Positions 46,756-57,198 of a stretch of DNA of 64,000 bases are shown one piece after another. Each line of letters opens with the position of its first letter. Position 1 is the first letter of the stretch. Source of the stretch: Polynucleobacter sp. AP-Ainpum-60-G11. Lineage in GTDB: Bacteria > Pseudomonadota > Gammaproteobacteria > Burkholderiales > Burkholderiaceae. A model generated the notes under the pieces. It did no database searches and had not been told where the DNA came from. It saw only the letters and a list, made by a program, of their open reading frames with translations. The DNA is taken from the NCBI RefSeq assembly GCF_018688375.1, contig NZ_CP061318.1, forward strand, positions 1,674,001 to 1,738,000, in the 5' to 3' direction. The position numbers and the translations under genes were made by a program.

Positions 46756-47991
46756 CTATTTAATTATTGTCACCTTAGCGAACTTACGCTTACCTACCTG
46801 CACTACGTAAGTTCCGGCTTCCACTTTTAACTGCTTATCAGCAACTGCTGCACCATCAATCTTCACACCGTTTTGCTCGATGTTGCGATTCGCTTCGGAA
46901 GTGGATGGCGCCAATCCAGCTGCCTTCAGAACATTGGCGATCTGCATTGGGGCACCAGAAAGATTTACCTCTGGAATGTCGTCAGGTACACCGCCTTTAG
47001 CGCGGTGATTAAAGTCTTCAAGCGCTTTTTCTGCAGCTGCTTGCGAGTGGAATCGGGCAACGATTTCTTGTGCAAGCAGCACTTTGCAATCTTTAGGATT
47101 TCTGCCGGCAGCAACTTCTTGCTTCATTAAATCAATCTCCGCCATAGGGCGGAATGACAGCAATGTGAAGTAATCCCACATTAATTTATCGGAGATACTC
47201 AAGAGCTTGCCAAACATCTCACCAGCTGGTTCGCTGATGCCAATGTAATTGCCTTTGGACTTACTCATCTTGTCTACTCCATCCAAACCAACGAGGAGAG
47301 GCATGGTCAAAATACATTGTGGCTCTTGACCATACTCACGTTGGAGCTCGCGCCCAACTAAAAGATTAAATTTTTGATCAGTACCACCAAGCTCTAAATC
47401 ACTCTTTAAAGCAACGGAGTCATAGCCTTGCATCAATGGATACAAAAACTCATGTACAGAGATAGGTACACCGCTACGGTAGCGCTTGGTAAAGTCATCG
47501 CGCTCTAACATTTGCGCAACGGTATATCGCGCTGCCAACTGAATCATGCCGCGCGCACCCAGAGGGTCGCACCACTCGCTGTTGTAACGGACTTCAGTTT
47601 TAGCAGGATCCAGCACCATACTCGCTTGGCGATAGTAGGTCTGCGCATTGACAGCAATTTCTTCAGCGGTCAGTGGGGGACGTGTTGCATTCCGTCCGGA
47701 GGGATCACCAATCATGCTGGTGAAGTCGCCAATCAAGAAAATGACCGTATGACCCAAATCTTGAAGCTGACGCAATTTGTTCAAAACAACAGTATGACCC
47801 AAATGAATATCCGGCGCAGTTGGATCTAAGCCCAATTTAATACGCAAAGGTGTGCCTGTAGCCTGGCTTTTAGCTAGCTTCTGAATCCAGTCAGCTTCAA
47901 CCAATAACTCGTCACAACCCCTTTTAGTCACTTCAAGGGCTGCAAAAACTTCGGGGGTCAGTGGGTATTTTTGTTCTGGTTTAGCCGTCAT
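46756..47991 (-). CDS. tyrS: Tyrosyl-tRNA synthetase
   Basis: Class I synthetase. 411 residues with [21 protein letters not shown] (HIGH variant HLGH), [24 protein letters not shown] (KMSKS) and a C-terminal S4 RNA-binding domain ([12 protein letters not shown]). This is the long-tailed form common in proteobacteria. Divergent from anmK across 101 bases. Confidence 0.98.
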   Translation of the reverse strand: MTAKPEQKYPLTPEVFAALEVTKRGCDELLVEADWIQKLAKSQATGTPLRIKLGLDPTAPDIHLGHTVVLNKLRQLQDLGHTVIFLIGDFTSMIGDPSGRNATRPPLTAEEIAVNAQTYYRQASMVLDPAKTEVRYNSEWCDPLGARGMIQLAARYTVAQMLERDDFTKRYRSGVPISVHEFLYPLMQGYDSVALKSDLELGGTDQKFNLLVGRELQREYGQEPQCILTMPLLVGLDGVDKMSKSKGNYIGISEPAGEMFGKLLSISDKLMWDYFTLLSFRPMAEIDLMKQEVAAGRNPKDCKVLLAQEIVARFHSQAAAEKALEDFNHRAKGGVPDDIPEVNLSGAPMQIANVLKAAGLAPSTSEANRNIEQNGVKIDGAAVADKQLKVEAGTYVVQVGKRKFAKVTIIK

Positions 47992-48092
47992 GCTGATTGG
48001 GTTAGCTTAGTGACTTACTTAGTCGGTTAAATTAGTATTTAGATTGCTAAAGCATAATTGTCGCATTCCTGAGAACAAAGTCCTGATACAGC

Positions 48093-49223
48093 ATGAATAA
48101 GCCTCAATCCCTCTATATTGGCCTGATGTCTGGCACTAGCCTAGATGGGATAGATGCCGTGCTGGCAAAGATTGAAGCCTCCGGGGAGACATCCCTGCTG
48201 GACTCCGTAAGCATTGCCTTTAGCCCCGAATTACGTAAAGCGCTACTAGATCTCCAGACCCCTGGGCCAAACGAGATTCACCGGGAAAACCAAGCCAGCA
48301 ACGCCTTAGCCGCAGCCTATGCGGATGCTGTCAAACAATTACTAAGTCAGGCCAAACTATCTCCTGCAGATATCAGTGCTATTGGCGCGCATGGCCAGAC
48401 CATTCGTCACCAGGCTGATCTGGCTTATCACCTTGCCTATACCCATCAAACTCTCAATCCAGCCCTATTAGCGGAACTCACTGGGATTGATGTCATTGCT
48501 GACTTTAGAAGTCGTGATTTAGCAGCAGGTGGTCATGGTGCACCTCTAGTGCCAGCCTTTCATGCGCAACAGTTTGCTACAGATAAAAATATCTCTGTGC
48601 TCAACCTTGGCGGAATTGCCAACCTCACGCTATTACCCAAAGAGGGTGAGGTTAAAGGTTTTGATTGTGGTCCCGGCAATATTTTGATGGATGCCTGGAT
48701 TGCGGAGCAGCAAGGACATGCCTTTGATGAGAACGGTACTTGGGCATCACAAGGCAAAGTCAATCAAGCGCTGTTATCAAGAATGATGACAGATTCATTT
48801 TTCGCAAAGGCTCCGCCCAAAAGCACGGGGCGCGATGACTTTCATCTAGGGTGGTTGCATAAGCAAATTGGCTCAGACAACATTAATGCAGAAGATGTTC
48901 AAGCAACGCTATTGCAATTAACTGTGGACTCAGCCTTGCAAGCTTTAGAGCGCTACGCCCCGCAAACCCAGATGCTGGTTATCTGCGGTGGCGGTGCGCG
49001 CAATATTGCCTTATTGGAATTATTTAAATCCAGAGCTGAAGACTTATTTAAAAACTCACTGGAGATTGTTACCAGTGATGCGCTTGGCATTGACCCACAA
49101 CTCGTAGAAGGGCTCGCGTTCGCTTGGCTTGCTTGGGCTCATAAAGAAAAACGGCCAGCAAATTTGCCAGCCGTTACGGGAGCGAAGGGCCCTAGAATTC
49201 TAGGCGCTTGCTATCCTGCGTAA
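48093..49223 (+). CDS. anmK: Anhydro-N-acetylmuramic acid kinase
   Basis: Opens the anhydro ring of recycled MurNAc and makes MurNAc-6-phosphate. 376 residues with GLMSGTSLDGIDAVL, GAHGQTIRHQ, LNLGGIANLT, GFDCGPGNILMD and CGGGARN. With amgK/murU at 36.5 kb it implies an active cell-wall recycling route. The next gene (erpA) is convergent, 18 bases away. Confidence 0.97.
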   Translation: MNKPQSLYIGLMSGTSLDGIDAVLAKIEASGETSLLDSVSIAFSPELRKALLDLQTPGPNEIHRENQASNALAAAYADAVKQLLSQAKLSPADISAIGAHGQTIRHQADLAYHLAYTHQTLNPALLAELTGIDVIADFRSRDLAAGGHGAPLVPAFHAQQFATDKNISVLNLGGIANLTLLPKEGEVKGFDCGPGNILMDAWIAEQQGHAFDENGTWASQGKVNQALLSRMMTDSFFAKAPPKSTGRDDFHLGWLHKQIGSDNINAEDVQATLLQLTVDSALQALERYAPQTQMLVICGGGARNIALLELFKSRAEDLFKNSLEIVTSDALGIDPQLVEGLAFAWLAWAHKEKRPANLPAVTGAKGPRILGACYPA

Positions 49224-49241
49224 TTAAATTGCTTTCTCTCT

Positions 49242-49628
49242 TTAAGCAGAGAAAGAAGATCCGCAACCACAAGTAGTTTGCGCATTTGGATTTTTGATTA
49301 CGAACTGTGAGCCATTGATATCTTCTTTGTAATCAATCTCTGCACCAACTAAATATTGGAAGCTCATTGAATCCACCAATAAAGTCACGCCATTCTTTTC
49401 AAAGAGTGTGTCATCTTCATTCACAGCATCATCAAATGTGAAGCCATATTGAAATCCTGAGCAACCGCCGCCTTGAACAAACACGCGTAGTTTTAATTCA
49501 GGATTGCCTTCTTCAGCAATCAAGTCAGCCACTTTTGCAGCAGCACTATCCGTAAACACCAATGGAGTTGGTGGTTCAGCTAAATCTTGTGCTGGTTGCG
49601 CAGTTTCTTGCGTAGCTAGTTGGGTCAT
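49242..49628 (-). CDS. erpA: Iron-sulfur cluster insertion protein ErpA
   Basis: A-type carrier handing Fe-S clusters to targets such as IspG/IspH. 128 residues with the three conserved cysteines Cys56 (GGGCSGF), Cys120 and Cys122 (CGCGSSF). The first ~20 residues are a Gln/Pro-rich extension, common in Betaproteobacteria. Confidence 0.96.
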   Translation of the reverse strand: MTQLATQETAQPAQDLAEPPTPLVFTDSAAAKVADLIAEEGNPELKLRVFVQGGGCSGFQYGFTFDDAVNEDDTLFEKNGVTLLVDSMSFQYLVGAEIDYKEDINGSQFVIKNPNAQTTCGCGSSFSA

Positions 49629-49710
49629 GATTTACTCCTAATTCAAAAGACAATAACTTATTTTAGGCTTTTAATTCCAAGCGTGCTGAAGGGTCTTTAC
49701 CGCTACCCTA

Positions 49711-50769
49711 TTATGGTGAAACTGCAATCTGAGTCAATCCAGTGGTTTCAGGCAAGCCAAACATGAGGTTCATACACTGAACACCCTGGCCTGAGGCACC
49801 CTTCACCAAATTATCCTCAACCACCAAAATAACCAAAGTATCGCCATTGCCAGGACGATGAATGGCAATACGCAAGCCATTGCTGCCCCGCACAGAGCGT
49901 GTTTCTGGATGGCTACCTGCTGGCATTACATCCACAAAAGGCTCTCCTTTGTAGAAATCCTCATACAGCTTTTGGAAATCCATCTTCATGCCAGCCTCAG
50001 TCAAGCGGACATACAAGGTTGAATGAATACCTCTAATCATTGGCGTCAAATGCGGCACAAATGTCAGACCAATCTGATCGTGACCAGCAATCGCCTTCAA
50101 GCCCTGGACAATTTCCGGGAGGTGACGATGGCCTTTAACACCATAGGCTTTGAAGTTATCGCTAGACTCTGACAGCAAGGTACCGATCTCTGCCTTACGT
50201 CCAGCACCAGACGTGCCTGACTTTGAATCAGAAATAATATGCGTGCCATCAATTAGCTGTTTGCCGCCGGTAGACTTTGGCGAAAGCAAGGGAGCAAGCC
50301 CAAGCTGCACAGAAGTTGGATAGCAACCAGCTAAACCCACTACGCGCGCTTTTTTAATTGCTTCACGATTGATCTCTGCCAAACCATAAACTGCCTCTGC
50401 CAAGATTTCTGGGCAGCCATGCTCCATGCCGTACCACTTAGCAAACTCTTTAACATCTTTTAAACGGAAGTCGGCAGCTAAATCCAAAATCTTCACATTG
50501 TTGGCGAGTAATTCTTTGGCTTGTGCCATTGCAACGCCATGCGGTGTTGCAAAGAATACTACGTCGCACTCATTTAACTTGGCTTCATCTGGTGTCGTGA
50601 ATTTCAGATCAATGCGGCCCCGTAAAGATGGGAACATCTCAGCGACTGGTATGCCAGCTTCTGTACGGGAAGTAATTGCCTGAATTTTTACTTCGGGGTG
50701 TTGCGCCAATAAACGTAGTAATTCCACTCCGGTATATCCAGTGCCACCTACGATGCCAACTTTAATCAT
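49711..50769 (-). CDS. argC: N-acetyl-gamma-glutamyl-phosphate reductase
   Basis: Third step of arginine synthesis. 352 residues from the ATG at 50767-50769; a GGAGA ribosome site 5 bases before it decides this start over an upstream in-frame TTG (50781) that lies before the Shine-Dalgarno. NADP-binding [14 protein letters not shown], active-site cysteine in [12 protein letters not shown]. Type 1 enzyme. Confidence 0.97.
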   Translation of the reverse strand: MIKVGIVGGTGYTGVELLRLLAQHPEVKIQAITSRTEAGIPVAEMFPSLRGRIDLKFTTPDEAKLNECDVVFFATPHGVAMAQAKELLANNVKILDLAADFRLKDVKEFAKWYGMEHGCPEILAEAVYGLAEINREAIKKARVVGLAGCYPTSVQLGLAPLLSPKSTGGKQLIDGTHIISDSKSGTSGAGRKAEIGTLLSESSDNFKAYGVKGHRHLPEIVQGLKAIAGHDQIGLTFVPHLTPMIRGIHSTLYVRLTEAGMKMDFQKLYEDFYKGEPFVDVMPAGSHPETRSVRGSNGLRIAIHRPGNGDTLVILVVEDNLVKGASGQGVQCMNLMFGLPETTGLTQIAVSP

Positions 50770-50828
50770 GCCATTCTCCAAAATACCAACAGATGAATTT
50801 TATTTCTTGAATACCTAGATTGTAGAAA

Positions 50829-50855
50829 CAAAAAGGGCCGCTTGCGCGACCCTTT
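50829..50855 (-). terminator. Intrinsic terminator after rpsI
   Basis: On the minus strand AGGGTCGC-GCAA-GCGGCCCT makes a stem with one T-G wobble, followed by five T. It lies 28 bases after the rpsI stop and separates rplM-rpsI from argC. Confidence 0.8.
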
Positions 50856-50882
50856 CGATAAAACTTAAGCGACTGAAAGAAA

Positions 50883-51284
50883 TTAGCGCTTGCTGAACTG
50901 CTTACGACGACGCGCGCCATGCAGACCAACTTTTTTACGCTCAACTTCACGAGCATCGCGAGTAACCAAACCTGCTTTAGACAGGGCTGGTTTCAATGCG
51001 TTGTCGTAGTCGATCAATGCACGAGTAACGCCGTGACGAACTGCACCAGCTTGGCCAGTTTCACCGCCGCCGCTAACGTTTACTTTGATATCAAAGGTTG
51101 TTAGGTGGGCTGTAAGAGCCAAAGGCTGACGAGCGATCATGCGTGATGTTTCGCGAGCAAAGTAAGCATCGATAGGTTTACCGTTAACAGTAATCTCACC
51201 TTTACCAGATTTAATGAATACACGTGCTACAGAGCTCTTGCGACGACCTGTACCGTAATTCCAATTTCCGTAATTAATAGCCAT
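50883..51284 (-). CDS. rpsI: 30S ribosomal protein S9
   Basis: 133 residues with [16 protein letters not shown] at the start and the basic tail [11 protein letters not shown] that reaches the P-site tRNA. Follows rplM by 9 bases; the pair is the usual two-gene operon. Confidence 0.98.
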   Translation of the reverse strand: MAINYGNWNYGTGRRKSSVARVFIKSGKGEITVNGKPIDAYFARETSRMIARQPLALTAHLTTFDIKVNVSGGGETGQAGAVRHGVTRALIDYDNALKPALSKAGLVTRDAREVERKKVGLHGARRRKQFSKR

Positions 51285-51293
51285 TTGGTTTCC

Positions 51294-51722
51294 TTAAATC
51301 TCTAACGCTTTTGGCTGTTGAGCCGCATGCGGATGACTGGCGTCGCCATAGACTTTTAATTTCTTAATCATGGCATAACCAAGTGGGCCTTTTGGCAACA
51401 TACCCTTCACAGCCTTCTCTAAAGCACGACCTGGAAAACGATCTTGCATCTTGTCGAAGTTAGTCGAGCTAATACCACCTGGGTATCCGCTGTGACGGTA
51501 ATAAATTTTGTTCAAGCCTTTTGTGCCTGTAACACGCAGCTTAGAAGAGTTGATGACAACAATGAAGTCGCCAGTATCAACGTGTGGGGTGTATTCAGGC
51601 TTGTGCTTGCCGCGTAGACGGAGTGCCACTTCACTGGCGACACGACCGAGGACTTTGTCCGTAGCGTCAATCACGAACCATTCATGCACTACCTCATGGG
51701 ATTTTGCAGAAAAAGTTTTCAT
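51294..51722 (-). CDS. rplM: 50S ribosomal protein L13
   Basis: 142 residues, start [20 protein letters not shown], with [22 protein letters not shown] and [18 protein letters not shown]. The 424 bases upstream contain the candidate regulatory RNA at 51882-51986. A promoter closer to the gene (TTGGTT, 18 bases, TATAAC at 51736-51741) is possible but would leave almost no leader. Confidence 0.98.
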   Translation of the reverse strand: MKTFSAKSHEVVHEWFVIDATDKVLGRVASEVALRLRGKHKPEYTPHVDTGDFIVVINSSKLRVTGTKGLNKIYYRHSGYPGGISSTNFDKMQDRFPGRALEKAVKGMLPKGPLGYAMIKKLKVYGDASHPHAAQQPKALEI

Positions 51723-51881
51723 GATTTCTCAAATTGTTATAGTCAAAAAAAATTACTCCAACCAAACTACGTCCACCTTGGCCCTGCTTATGTTTGCAAG
51801 CTCGCAGATTCTGTAATTCACCTGGTACAACAAATTACCGCTGACTGGTTCGGTAATTCAGTAAAGCCTTGAATTGTAACC

Positions 51882-51986
51882 CAAAAAAAAACCCAGGAAC
51901 GAGTCCTGGGTTGGAATCCACCTATGTTTAAGTGGAGGAGACACTGGGAGGTAAGTCAAACTCTTATATAAGACTGACTACCAATA
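51882..51986 (-). ncRNA. Candidate small RNA (or rplM leader) with anti-Shine-Dalgarno motifs
   Basis: Reading the minus strand: promoter, then hairpin 1 (AGTCA/TGACT outer and TCTT/AAGA inner stems, 51954-51979), an unpaired stretch containing ACCTCCC (51946-51952) and CTCC, hairpin 2 (TCCAC / GTGGA around a 10-base loop, 51917-51936), and a strong terminator: 8-bp stem AACCCAGG / CCTGGGTT (51890-51912) then nine T (51883-51891). ACCTCC is identical to the 16S 3' tail, so it could pair with ribosome sites. No gene on this strand lies upstream, so the terminator must end a transcript born in this gap. Alternative: an attenuator leader of rplM-rpsI, 160 bases further on. Confidence 0.6.
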
Positions 51987-51991
51987 TGGTT

Positions 51992-52021
51992 ATTCTACAC
52001 AAGATATATGGTGCAACGCAA
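51992..52021 (-). promoter_or_regulatory. Promoter of the candidate small RNA
   Basis: Minus-strand TTGCGT (-35, 52016-52021) and TAGAAT (-10, 51992-51997) spaced by 18 bases; start expected near 51985. The rest of the gap (52022-52146) is AT-rich and must hold the OsmC promoter on the other strand. Confidence 0.5.
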
Positions 52022-52146
52022 GAGAATTGACCAAAATCAAGTTTTTGATGCTTTTTCACAAAAATCTGACTGGCAACTGAAGCCCCTAATTATTGGTAAA
52101 CTATTGATAATATTGATTAATTTAGCAATTTAGAGGTCACTACAAC

Positions 52147-52572
52147 ATGGAATGTCGAGTAACTTGGTTGGGTAATGGCGGAATGGCCTTTTCAGCAGAA
52201 ACTGGGAGTGGCCATCAGGTAACGATGGATGGCCCACCCGAGGCTGGAGGTAAAAATAGCGCCCCTAGGCCTATGGAGCTCATTTTGGCCGGAACTGGCG
52301 GGTGCTCTGCCTTTGATGTGGTTTTGATCCTACAAAAGGCTCGTCAGGAGGTCAGCGCCTGCGATGTTCAGCTTTCTGCCGAACGGGCAGAGACTGAACC
52401 CAAAGTCTTTACCAAAATTAATCTGCATTTCACAGTTAAAGGCAAAAACCTCGATTTAGCTAAAGTTGAGCGTGCGGTGAAGTTATCCCACGAGAAATAC
52501 TGCTCAGCTACAAGCATGCTCGCCAAAACAGCTGAGATCACTTATTCGATTGACGTCCTGAACGACTCGTAA
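52147..52572 (+). CDS. OsmC family peroxiredoxin-like protein
   Basis: 141 residues with the OsmC/YhfA-type core: PRPMELILAGTGGCSAFDVVLIL and KYCSATSMLAKTAEITYSI, each carrying one of the two redox cysteines used against organic hydroperoxides. The short, YhfA-like form. Its 3' end is 14 bases from the 3' end of the convergent RNase P RNA gene. Confidence 0.88.
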   Translation: MECRVTWLGNGGMAFSAETGSGHQVTMDGPPEAGGKNSAPRPMELILAGTGGCSAFDVVLILQKARQEVSACDVQLSAERAETEPKVFTKINLHFTVKGKNLDLAKVERAVKLSHEKYCSATSMLAKTAEITYSIDVLNDS

Positions 52573-52585
52573 GTATTTAGAAAGT

Positions 52586-52892
52586 GCAGAGTCAATCGAT
52601 AAGCCGGATTCTGTCGCCTAGATTTGCATCTAGGGGCAATCATTCCTCTAGGCCGGCAGTTACCTGACGGCTCAAGCTCCCTACCCGCAGACTCAGCGGG
52701 ACGCCTCATCGCCTGCTTACTTGGGATTGCTCCAGGTGGAGGTTACCGCGTTTCACCGTAACTAAATACGCTCGTCTCTGTGGCCCTATTCCTCACGTCA
52801 CCGTGGATGGCCGTTAGCCATCACCCTTCCCTATGGAGTCCGGACTTTCCTCCCCCTCAATAAAGAGGCGGCGATTGCCCAATTGACTCTGC
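52586..52892 (-). ncRNA. rnpB: RNase P RNA
   Basis: Catalytic RNA that matures tRNA 5' ends. On the minus strand the conserved block GAGGAAAGTCCGGACTCC occurs soon after the 5' end and GACAGAATCCGGCTTAT near the 3' end. The P1 helix is visible: GCAGAGTCAAT at the 5' end pairs with ATTGACTCTGC at the 3' end over 11 bp, which sets the limits at about 307 nt. A -10 TAGACT at 52899-52904 fits the 5' end. No intrinsic terminator was seen after the 3' end. Confidence 0.95.
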
Positions 52893-52957
52893 GTCTGCAG
52901 TCTAACGCAGTCGCAGAAATTTATCCTAAAAAGGATCTGAAGAATGTGGGGGCGGCC

Positions 52958-54016
52958 TTAAGCCAAGTTCCAGGCGATGGTCTCACCAGCACGCAGCGGC
53001 ACGATCGTAGCATCGCCCAAAGGAAGCTCGGTTGGAATACTTTGTGCCTGCTTCACTAAAGTAATTTTCTGGGTATTGCGTGGCAAGGAATAAAAGTCGG
53101 GCCCAAAGAAACTGGCGAAGCCCTCAAGCTTATCCAACTTACCAACACTCTCAAATGCTTCAGCATATAAACCCAAGGCATTGAAAGCACTGTAACAACC
53201 AGCACAACCACAAGCAGCCTCTTTGGCACCCTTAGCGTGTGGCGCACTATCAGTGCCCAAGAAAAATCTGGGGCTGCCACTTGTTGCAGCTTCGAGCAAG
53301 GCAACGCGATGCTCTTCACGCTTGAGCACTGGTAAACAATAATTATGCGGACGAATACCGCCAGCAAAAATTGCATTGCGATTCATCAATAAGTGTTGTG
53401 GAGTGATAGTGGCAGCTAAGCTATTTTTACCCGCAGTTTGTGCATCACGTACATAGTGCGCAGCCTGCTTGGTAGTGATGTGTTCAAACACGATCTTGAG
53501 ATCAGGAAAATCCTTGCGCAAAGGCTCGAGCACTTGATCGATAAATACTGCCTCGCGATCAAAGATGTCAATCTCAGCGCTAGTTACTTCACCATGCACT
53601 AACAAAGGCATACTGACGGCTTGCATCGCTTCTAGCGCAGCATAGCAACGTTTGATATCGCTGACACCAGCATCACTATTGGTTGTTGCTCCAGCGGGAT
53701 AAAGCTTAAAACCAACAATACCAGCAGCTTTTGCTTTGCGCACTTCATCCGCCGAAGTGTTATCCGTGAGATATAAAGTCATCAAGGGAGTAAAGCTGGT
53801 CACACCCAAGGATTGAAGATTCGTTTCAATTCGAGTGCGATAGGCATTTGCCAAATCAACCGTAGTTACTGGTGGCTTTAAATTCGGCATGATGATGGCG
53901 CGCGCAAATTGACGTGCAGTATCTGCCAAAACATCTTTCATGACTTCACCATCACGAATATGCAAATGCCAATCATCTGGCTGAATCAGTTGAATTTGGG
54001 TTGAGGTATTAGTCAT
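52958..54016 (-). CDS. pyrC: Dihydroorotase
   Basis: Third step of pyrimidine synthesis, zinc amidohydrolase. 352 residues with metal ligands His17 and His19 ([10 protein letters not shown]), carboxylated Lys104 ([14 protein letters not shown]), His141, His179 and the Asp in [11 protein letters not shown]. coli-type class II form. Starts 2 bases before the glycerate kinase stop on the same strand. Confidence 0.97.
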   Translation of the reverse strand: MTNTSTQIQLIQPDDWHLHIRDGEVMKDVLADTARQFARAIIMPNLKPPVTTVDLANAYRTRIETNLQSLGVTSFTPLMTLYLTDNTSADEVRKAKAAGIVGFKLYPAGATTNSDAGVSDIKRCYAALEAMQAVSMPLLVHGEVTSAEIDIFDREAVFIDQVLEPLRKDFPDLKIVFEHITTKQAAHYVRDAQTAGKNSLAATITPQHLLMNRNAIFAGGIRPHNYCLPVLKREEHRVALLEAATSGSPRFFLGTDSAPHAKGAKEAACGCAGCYSAFNALGLYAEAFESVGKLDKLEGFASFFGPDFYSLPRNTQKITLVKQAQSIPTELPLGDATIVPLRAGETIAWNLA

Positions 54017-54018
54017 AA

Positions 54019-55341
54019 TTATTTATCTAGCAAAATGATGCGGAAATCATTCACATTCGTCAGTGTAGGGCCAGTTTCCACCAAAGCATCTAATTGCGCA
54101 AAAAAACCATAGCAATCATGCTGGTCTAGGTATTGCGATGGAATCAGGCCTTGCGTATTGGCAGCCTGTCGAATTGCCGGAGTAAACCAGGCGCCGGCAT
54201 TTTTTTCACTGCCATCGATACCATCAGTATCCGCAGCTAGGGCCGAAATATTGGGCAGATCTGCAGAGGCGGAAAAAAGTGAAAGTAGGTATTCGCTACA
54301 GCGACCACCTCGGCCCTTCACTCCTTTAGGGATGGTTACAGTGCATTCACCGCCCGAAATAAGGGCGATTGGATTGTCAGCCTTAGCCAGCAAATGCTGG
54401 CGTGCTAAGGCCGCTTGTTCTATACCTACCTCTTGAGCTTCGCCGGTAATAGTGTCACCCAACATCATTGACTCATAACCTTGTGTGCGAACATACTCGG
54501 CAGCAGCCTCAAGGCTCTTATAAGCAGTGGCAATCACATGATTTTTTACTGAAACATTTTTTAGATCGGCTTCTTTTAAAGTTTCAGGAACCTCACCAGC
54601 TACACCGCGCTGCAAGTGGGATAAAACTGAACCCGGAATAGCGTCGGCACCTAAATGATGTTTCGCCAAAATATCTAAAGCATCTTGGTAAGTCGAGTAA
54701 TCCGGAGCACAAGGGCCGCTAGCAATATCAGCGGGAGCATCTCCCGTGACATCAGAAATCAGTAAAGCCTCGACTCGAGCGCCTCGCGCAATCGCCAGCC
54801 TTGCTAAATTACCACCCAAAATCGCTGACAAGTGTTTACGAACAACATTCATCTCCTCGATCGGCGCACCGGAACGCAATAGCGCTTCAGTAGTCTTGCG
54901 CATATCCTCAATGCTGATACCAGCCTGAGGCAAAGTAAGTAGGCTGGAGCCACCTCCAGAGATCAAGGCAATCAAAACATCACCTTGATTCAACTTACTT
55001 ACTAAACGGTAGATTTTTTGAGCACCATCCATGCCCGCTTGATCCGGAACAGGGTGGCCTGCTTCAATAATTTGGACATGACTAGTGGGAGAGTGGTGAC
55101 CATATCGGGTTAGCACTACACCCTCAAGAATTACATTGGGCCAATGATTCTTCGCATGGGACTCTAGAGCCGTTGCCATAGAAGAACTCGCTTTACCTGC
55201 GCCCACTACCAAACACTTCCCTTGAGGCTCTGAACCTTGCGGGAAGATCTTGGCAAGATATTCTGGGACGATTTTCTTAGGGTCAGCAACCGCTAAAGCG
55301 GCTGCAAAGGCATTTTTGAGAATAGTTTCTTGCTGGCTCAT
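54019..55341 (-). CDS. Glycerate 2-kinase (MOFRL family)
   Basis: Phosphorylates D-glycerate, feeding glyoxylate or tartronate into glycolysis. 440 residues: N-terminal DUF4147 part ([25 protein letters not shown]) and C-terminal MOFRL part ([36 protein letters not shown]). TtuD/GckA-type. No glyoxylate genes are adjacent; it is placed between the ABC exporter and pyrC, 9 bases from the first. Confidence 0.93.
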   Translation of the reverse strand: MSQQETILKNAFAAALAVADPKKIVPEYLAKIFPQGSEPQGKCLVVGAGKASSSMATALESHAKNHWPNVILEGVVLTRYGHHSPTSHVQIIEAGHPVPDQAGMDGAQKIYRLVSKLNQGDVLIALISGGGSSLLTLPQAGISIEDMRKTTEALLRSGAPIEEMNVVRKHLSAILGGNLARLAIARGARVEALLISDVTGDAPADIASGPCAPDYSTYQDALDILAKHHLGADAIPGSVLSHLQRGVAGEVPETLKEADLKNVSVKNHVIATAYKSLEAAAEYVRTQGYESMMLGDTITGEAQEVGIEQAALARQHLLAKADNPIALISGGECTVTIPKGVKGRGGRCSEYLLSLFSASADLPNISALAADTDGIDGSEKNAGAWFTPAIRQAANTQGLIPSQYLDQHDCYGFFAQLDALVETGPTLTNVNDFRIILLDK

Positions 55342-55350
55342 GCAGTTATT

Positions 55351-57174
55351 CTAATCAACAGTACTGCGCTCTTGCATTTGCCACATCTCAGCATATCGAC
55401 CATTAGCAGCCAGTAGTTCGGCATGTGTTCCACGCTCCACAATCTGGCCATGATCCATGACCAATATTTGATCAGCGTGAATAATCGTGGAAAGCCTATG
55501 GGCAATGATCAAAGTAGTACGGTTTTTAGCCAAGCCAAGCAGCTCCTCCTGAAAAGCGCGCTCTGTCTTAGAGTCCAAGGCTGAGGTTGCTTCATCAAAA
55601 ATAAGCATTGCTGGCTTTTTAAGTAAAGTACGTGCAATCGCAACACGCTGCTTCTCACCACCCGACAACTTTAAGCCACGTTCACCTACTTGGGTGTCAT
55701 AACCATCTGGGAGGTGCTTAATAAAACGATCGATCTGTGCAGCTCTAGCAGCCTCATAAACCTCCTCAATTGAAGCATTGGGATTGCCGTAAGCGATGTT
55801 GTAGCCAATAGTGTCATTAAACAGAACTGTATCTTGCGGAACGATACCAATCGCCTTACGTAAACTCGATTGCGTGACGTCGACAATATTTTGATCATCA
55901 ATCAGGATCTTTCCGAACTGAACATCGTAAAAACGAAACAGTAAGCGGGCTAAGGTGCTCTTACCAGCGCCGCTTTGCCCCACGACCGCAGTAATTGTTC
56001 CCGCTGGAATACTAAAACTTACATCCTTGAGAATTTCACGCTTGGCATCGTAATGAAACGAGACATTCTCAAAACGAACATCAGGTCCACGACCTTGATT
56101 GCTAATAAGCAAAGATGTCGCATTGGGCGCATCAGCAATCTCTTTCTCAGTATTGAGAAGCGAGAACATGCGATCCATATCCGTCAGCGCCTGCTTAATC
56201 TCGCGATAGATCACCCCTAAGAAGTTCAATGGAATGTACAACTGAATCATCAGGGTGTTAACCAAAACTAAGTCACCCAAGGTCATAGATCCGTCGATCA
56301 CGCCTAAGGTCGCACGCCAAAGTATGAGAACTAAGCCGACCGCAATAATAGTCTGCTGTCCAAAGTTCAGCACTGCTAAGGATTTCTGAGATTTAACAGC
56401 AGCAGCTTGATAGCGCAATAAATTCTGATCGTAGCGACTCGCTTCAAATGCCTCATTACCAAAATACTTCACGGTCTCAAAATTGAGGAGTGAGTCAATC
56501 GCCTTCTGATTGGCCTTGGAATCCATGTCATTCATGGTGCGGCGAAAATGGGTGCGCCATTCAGTCACTACTACTGTGAAGACGATATAAAGGACTAAGG
56601 CGACAAGTGTAATAGCGGCAAACCAAATATCGTATGCGTAAGCCAAGAATCCAAGCACCAAACAAAATTCAATCAGGGTTGGCAGGATGCTGTACAGGGA
56701 GTAGGAGATCAGCGACTGGATGCCGCGGGTACCACGCTCAATATCTCGACTAACTCCGCCAGTCTGACGAGCCAAATGAAAGCTAAGCGCTAGAGAGTGC
56801 AAATGCTCAAAAACTTGAAGAGCCACTTTACGCACCGCATTTTGCGTCACGCGCGCAAAAAGGGATTCACGCAACTCAGTAAAAATCGAGGCAGAGATTC
56901 TTAAGAAGCCATAAGCCAAGATCAATCCAGCAGGTACCACCAGCAAGGCCTGAGGAGAATCCGCCTTGATATTGAGTGCATCAATCAATTGCTTCATCAA
57001 AATCGGAATGCCGAGGTTGGTAACCTTGGCAGCGACTAAGCATGTCAGAGCAATCGCTACCCTAAATTTATATTCCAGTAGATAGGGAAGTAAATCACGA
57101 ATGACTTTCCAGTCACTGCCTTGTGAAGACTTTGAATCTGCTGCCGAGTGGTGATGCCCTGATGAATGTCTCAT
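55351..57174 (-). CDS. Atm1-type ABC exporter
   Basis: Fused permease-ATPase half-transporter. Six membrane helices in 30-330 with the Atm1 landmark NFETVKYFGNE (231-241) and QLYIPLNFLG (311-320); ATPase with Walker A GQSGAGKST (399-407), signature LSGGEKQ (503-509) and Walker B IFDEATSALD. 607 residues. Relatives export glutathione-linked sulfur or heavy-metal adducts. The His-rich start (SSGHHHS) is unusual and could bind metal. Confidence 0.92.
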   Translation of the reverse strand: MRHSSGHHHSAADSKSSQGSDWKVIRDLLPYLLEYKFRVAIALTCLVAAKVTNLGIPILMKQLIDALNIKADSPQALLVVPAGLILAYGFLRISASIFTELRESLFARVTQNAVRKVALQVFEHLHSLALSFHLARQTGGVSRDIERGTRGIQSLISYSLYSILPTLIEFCLVLGFLAYAYDIWFAAITLVALVLYIVFTVVVTEWRTHFRRTMNDMDSKANQKAIDSLLNFETVKYFGNEAFEASRYDQNLLRYQAAAVKSQKSLAVLNFGQQTIIAVGLVLILWRATLGVIDGSMTLGDLVLVNTLMIQLYIPLNFLGVIYREIKQALTDMDRMFSLLNTEKEIADAPNATSLLISNQGRGPDVRFENVSFHYDAKREILKDVSFSIPAGTITAVVGQSGAGKSTLARLLFRFYDVQFGKILIDDQNIVDVTQSSLRKAIGIVPQDTVLFNDTIGYNIAYGNPNASIEEVYEAARAAQIDRFIKHLPDGYDTQVGERGLKLSGGEKQRVAIARTLLKKPAMLIFDEATSALDSKTERAFQEELLGLAKNRTTLIIAHRLSTIIHADQILVMDHGQIVERGTHAELLAANGRYAEMWQMQERSTVD

Positions 57175-57198
57175 CTCTCTATCTTAGTCACTTCTACG

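Noticed and set aside
50770..50781. TTG start for argC giving four more residues
   Set aside because: The Shine-Dalgarno GGAGA lies inside this stretch and is correctly spaced for the ATG at 50767-50769.
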